Part shown: positions 61,776 through 64,000 of the stretch, one piece after another
Layout of the letters: each line of letters starts with the position of its first letter
How positions within the stretch are numbered: the first letter of the stretch is position 1
Assembly (NCBI RefSeq): GCF_004359985.1
Contig: NZ_SMRO01000001.1
Span: 1,116,001-1,180,000 of the forward strand
Source: Paraburkholderia flava
GTDB lineage: Bacteria; Pseudomonadota; Gammaproteobacteria; Burkholderiales; Burkholderiaceae
Reading direction: 5' to 3'
Length of the DNA: 64,000 nucleotides
Position numbers and translations under genes: made by a program
The notes under the pieces: model-generated
Databases searched by the model: none
What the model was told of the DNA's origin: nothing
What the model saw: only the letters and a program-made list of their open reading frames with translations

Positions 61776-63197
61776 ATGGCCACCACCCCGAGTACTACCG
61801 ACACCGCCAGCCTGCTCGCGCAGGCCGCGCAATCGATCATCAGCGGTTCGACCAACTCGTCGCTCGACGTCGACAAGCTGGTCCAGGCGCTCGTCACCTC
61901 GAAGACCGTGGGTCGCACCACGCAAATCACGAACAAGCAGAACCTCGACAACAGCCAGGTGTCCGCGATCGGCAAGCTGAAGTCCGCGCTGTCGGCGCTG
62001 CAGACCGCCGTCGCGGGCCTCGCCGACGGCACCGCGCTGGCGCACTTCGCCGCGACGGCGAGCGGTAAAGGCGTCACGGCCACCACGAGCAAAGGCGCCA
62101 CCACCGGCAACTACGAACTCGACATCACTACTGTCGCGACCGCGCACAAGCTGTCGTCGAACGGCTTCGCCGCCAACACGACGTTCGGCACCGGCACGCT
62201 GACGGTCGGTGTCGGCAGCAAGTCGTTCGCGGTCAACGTCGGGGCATCGAACAATTCGGTCACGGCGATCGCCGCCGCGATCAACAGCGCGTCGGACAAC
62301 CCCGGCGTGACGGCGAGCGTCGTCAATGGGGCCGACGGGCAGCATCTCGTCGTGACATCGAAGGAAACGGGCGAGGCGAACGTCGTCTCGCTGAAGGCAA
62401 GCGGCGGACTCGATACGCGGCTCGACTCGTCGGGCTTCCGCGAAGTAACCAGGGCGCAGGACGCGCAGTTCACGATCGACGGTAGTCCAGTGAAGAGCGC
62501 GAGCAACACGATTACGGATGCGCTGCCGGGCGTGACGATCAACCTCACCACGGCCGCCGCAAACACGAAGCAGACCTTGACGGTCGCCGTCGACGACACC
62601 GCGGGCAGCACCGCGATCGGCAACTTCGTGACCGCGTACAACGCGTACGTAACGACCGCCCACTCGCTGTCGTCCTACGATCCGAACGCGGCAGCGGGAT
62701 CGCAGGCCGCGCCGCTGCTCGGCGACGCGATGCTGCGCGACGTGACCAACGGTCTCGCGGACATCCTGAGCCGGGGCGTGTCGTCGGGCGGCAAGACGCA
62801 TAGCCTGACGTCGATCGGCATCGACCTGCAACACGACGGCACGCTGAAGCTCGACAGCACGAAGCTGCAGACGGCGATGTCGGCAACGCCCGGCGCGGTC
62901 GCCGCGCTGTTCAACACGAGCAACGGGATCGGCGCATCGCTGAATCGCTTCGCGACGACCTACGTGCAGAAGAGCGGTCTGATCGATACGCGTACCCAGG
63001 CACTCAACTCGGATCTGGCGTCGTTGAAGGAACAGTCGGCACAACTGCAGACATACTCGACCACGCTCACGAAGCAGTACAACGCGCAGTTCACGGCGCT
63101 GAACAACCTGATGACGACGATGAACAACAACAAGAACTACCTGACGCAGCTGTTCGGCGGCGACAACAACGCAGGCGCGTTGTCGCGCAACAAGTGA
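61776..63197 (+). CDS. fliD: flagellar filament capping protein FliD
   Basis: A 473-residue hook-associated protein 2. The N-terminal FliD_N part has SSLDVDKLVQALVTSKTVGRTTQI and the C-terminal FliD_C part has TLTVAVDDTAGSTAIGNFVTAYNAYV, GDAMLRDVTNGLADIL and QFTALNNLMTTMNNNKNYLTQLFGG. It caps the growing filament and helps flagellin fold; it is exported by the flagellar secretion system without a signal peptide. It is far from other structural flagellar genes in this window, and a sigma-28-like promoter stands before it. Confidence 0.94.
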   Translation: MATTPSTTDTASLLAQAAQSIISGSTNSSLDVDKLVQALVTSKTVGRTTQITNKQNLDNSQVSAIGKLKSALSALQTAVAGLADGTALAHFAATASGKGVTATTSKGATTGNYELDITTVATAHKLSSNGFAANTTFGTGTLTVGVGSKSFAVNVGASNNSVTAIAAAINSASDNPGVTASVVNGADGQHLVVTSKETGEANVVSLKASGGLDTRLDSSGFREVTRAQDAQFTIDGSPVKSASNTITDALPGVTINLTTAAANTKQTLTVAVDDTAGSTAIGNFVTAYNAYVTTAHSLSSYDPNAAAGSQAAPLLGDAMLRDVTNGLADILSRGVSSGGKTHSLTSIGIDLQHDGTLKLDSTKLQTAMSATPGAVAALFNTSNGIGASLNRFATTYVQKSGLIDTRTQALNSDLASLKEQSAQLQTYSTTLTKQYNAQFTALNNLMTTMNNNKNYLTQLFGGDNNAGALSRNK

Positions 63198-63369
63198 TGC
63201 GACGGGGCGGCGTTTTCGTATTGACAACGTAGCGTCATCCCGCCACACTCGCTTCCATGCTGACCTACCCATCCTCCTGCGCCCACGCGTTCAATCGAAC
63301 AATGCATGCCACCTGTGGCGGGCATTGGGGAATGCGTATGCGTTAGCAGTCAGCGTAAGAACAGATCCC

Positions 63370-63407
63370 AAAGGCCCCGCCGGAAACGGATGGGGCCTTT
63401 TGCTTTT
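63370..63407 (+). terminator. rho-independent terminator after fliD
   Basis: AAAGGCCCC (63370-63378) pairs with GGGGCCTTT (63392-63400). TTGC-type sequence and TTTTT to 63407 follow. Confidence 0.85.
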
Positions 63408-63464
63408 TACCAGTCGTGAAAATGGAAAAGGCGCCTCCGTCAGACGGCTTTATCGACGGAGAGC

Positions 63465-63845
63465 ATGATGGAAGAGGCGAGTCCACAGTACCCCGAGTAT
63501 GAATCGTATGACTGGCACCCCGAACGGTTGCCGGAGGTGGTCGTGCATTTCATGCTGTCGCCCGGTGCGACGCATTCGTGGCGTGTCGCGTGCGATGCAC
63601 GGATGCACGTGCACGATGCGCGCATCTGGCTGACGCGCGCGCAAAGCCCTTACGACCACTGGCTCACGCCCGGCGCGGAGTTGCAATTGACCCGCGGCGA
63701 GCGCGTCTGGATGAGCACGGACGGCGACGGTGCGACACGCGTTTCGGTGCGCAGCAAGCTGCGGATGTCGAGTCATCCGATAAGGCGCTGGCTTAGCCGG
63801 TTGTTGCGGATGAACACCGAGATCGCCGCGCCAGTTTCGCGCTAG
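63465..63845 (+). CDS. DUF2917 domain protein
   Basis: A 126-residue protein of the DUF2917 family, frequent in Burkholderiaceae and of unknown function. The core shows VVVHFMLSPGATHSWRVACD, HVHDARIWLTRAQSPYDHWLTPG and LTRGERVWM, a cupin-like small beta fold. It has no signal peptide and a basic C-terminal tail. Two adjacent ATGs (63465, 63468) follow CGGAGAG. Confidence 0.83.
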   Translation: MMEEASPQYPEYESYDWHPERLPEVVVHFMLSPGATHSWRVACDARMHVHDARIWLTRAQSPYDHWLTPGAELQLTRGERVWMSTDGDGATRVSVRSKLRMSSHPIRRWLSRLLRMNTEIAAPVSR

Positions 63846-63904
63846 TGGCTTGCGACCGGTGTGCGACGTCGGCGGCGAAAGCTGGATTCGATGTGCATTA
63901 CAAA

Positions 63905-63936
63905 GTCTCGCGCGGCTGGTTCACGCCGCGCGAGAC
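63905..63936 (-). terminator. hairpin after the thiolase gene
   Basis: GTCTCGCGCGGC (63905-63916) pairs perfectly with 63925-63936 across 8 bases. In minus-strand sense TTTGTAATG follows, a weak U tract suited to end the thiolase transcript. Confidence 0.45.
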
Positions 63937-63970
63937 GACTTCACGCACGCGTCTTCACGCGTGCTGAAAA

Positions 63971-64000
63971 TCACACCCGTTCGATCGCCAGCGCAATGCC
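63971..64000 (-). CDS. acetyl-CoA acetyltransferase (thiolase), C-terminal end only
   Basis: The last nine codons read GIALAIERV and stop, the standard C-terminus of biosynthetic thiolases (a C-x-G-GGQGIA-type ending). The rest lies beyond the window. The assignment rests on this short match and the hairpin behind it. Confidence 0.55.
   Translation of the reverse strand, partial: GIALAIERV

Overview
The window is high-GC DNA of Burkholderiaceae type, most likely Paraburkholderia, Caballeronia or a close relative. Three things point there. An llpE-ceoA-ceoB-opcM efflux operon lies divergent from a CeoR/BpeT-like LysR gene. There is an NAD-specific 180-kDa-type glutamate dehydrogenase. There are also flhDC, DUF4148 and DUF2917 genes and large repeats with a TTTGCCGCGGCAAA core. 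No rRNA, tRNA, CRISPR array or complete transposon was seen. Identifications rest on motif recognition by eye; no database search was possible.

Layout. 1-3.4 kb: the end of an MmyB-type regulator, a GNAT acetyltransferase, a 2OG-Fe(II) oxygenase and two small unknown genes. 3.36-5.75 kb: a LexA/cI-like repressor with palindromic operators, then queF and yhhQ (queuosine precursor reduction and uptake). 6.1-8.9 kb: a YeeE/YedE sulfur transporter and the flagellar master regulator flhDC, closed by a strong terminator. 8.9-13.1 kb: mntH and a pair of flavin monooxygenase-type genes. 13.2-21.5 kb: the RND efflux operon, its terminator and its LysR regulator. 21.5-22.2 kb: a large inverted-repeat element. 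22.4-25.3 kb: DUF4148 protein, purine nucleoside permease and aldo/keto reductase.

25.25-28.1 kb is an accessory patch. A PAAR-Tae4-membrane protein cassette (type VI secretion effector and probable immunity protein) lies between two diverged copies of the 3' end of the aldo/keto reductase gene. A VapBC toxin-antitoxin pair follows. 28.2-34 kb: a CDF transporter and glutamate dehydrogenase.

34.5-39.4 kb is the most unusual locus. It encodes an outer-membrane barrel with an N-terminal coiled coil (FapF-like), a lone periplasmic C39 peptidase (FapD-like), two small secreted proteins with double-glycine-leader-like motifs ending in RGG, and a 417-residue glycine-rich secreted protein. Upstream of the glycine-rich gene are a possible sigma-54 promoter and an AT-rich stretch. 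I read this as a Fap-like export and processing system for a glycine-rich surface polymer.

40-54.5 kb: an M14 peptidase/hydrolase pair, a Pho-box-preceded phnCDE, two regulators, a beta-lactamase-family hydrolase, a MocR regulator divergent from gabT-gabD, and a dipeptide-type binding protein. 54.9-64 kb: a PlpD-type patatin autotransporter, an OmpR-type two-component pair with an esterase gene between its members, a VirK/YbjX protein, fliD with a candidate sigma-28 promoter, a DUF2917 protein and the last codons of a thiolase.
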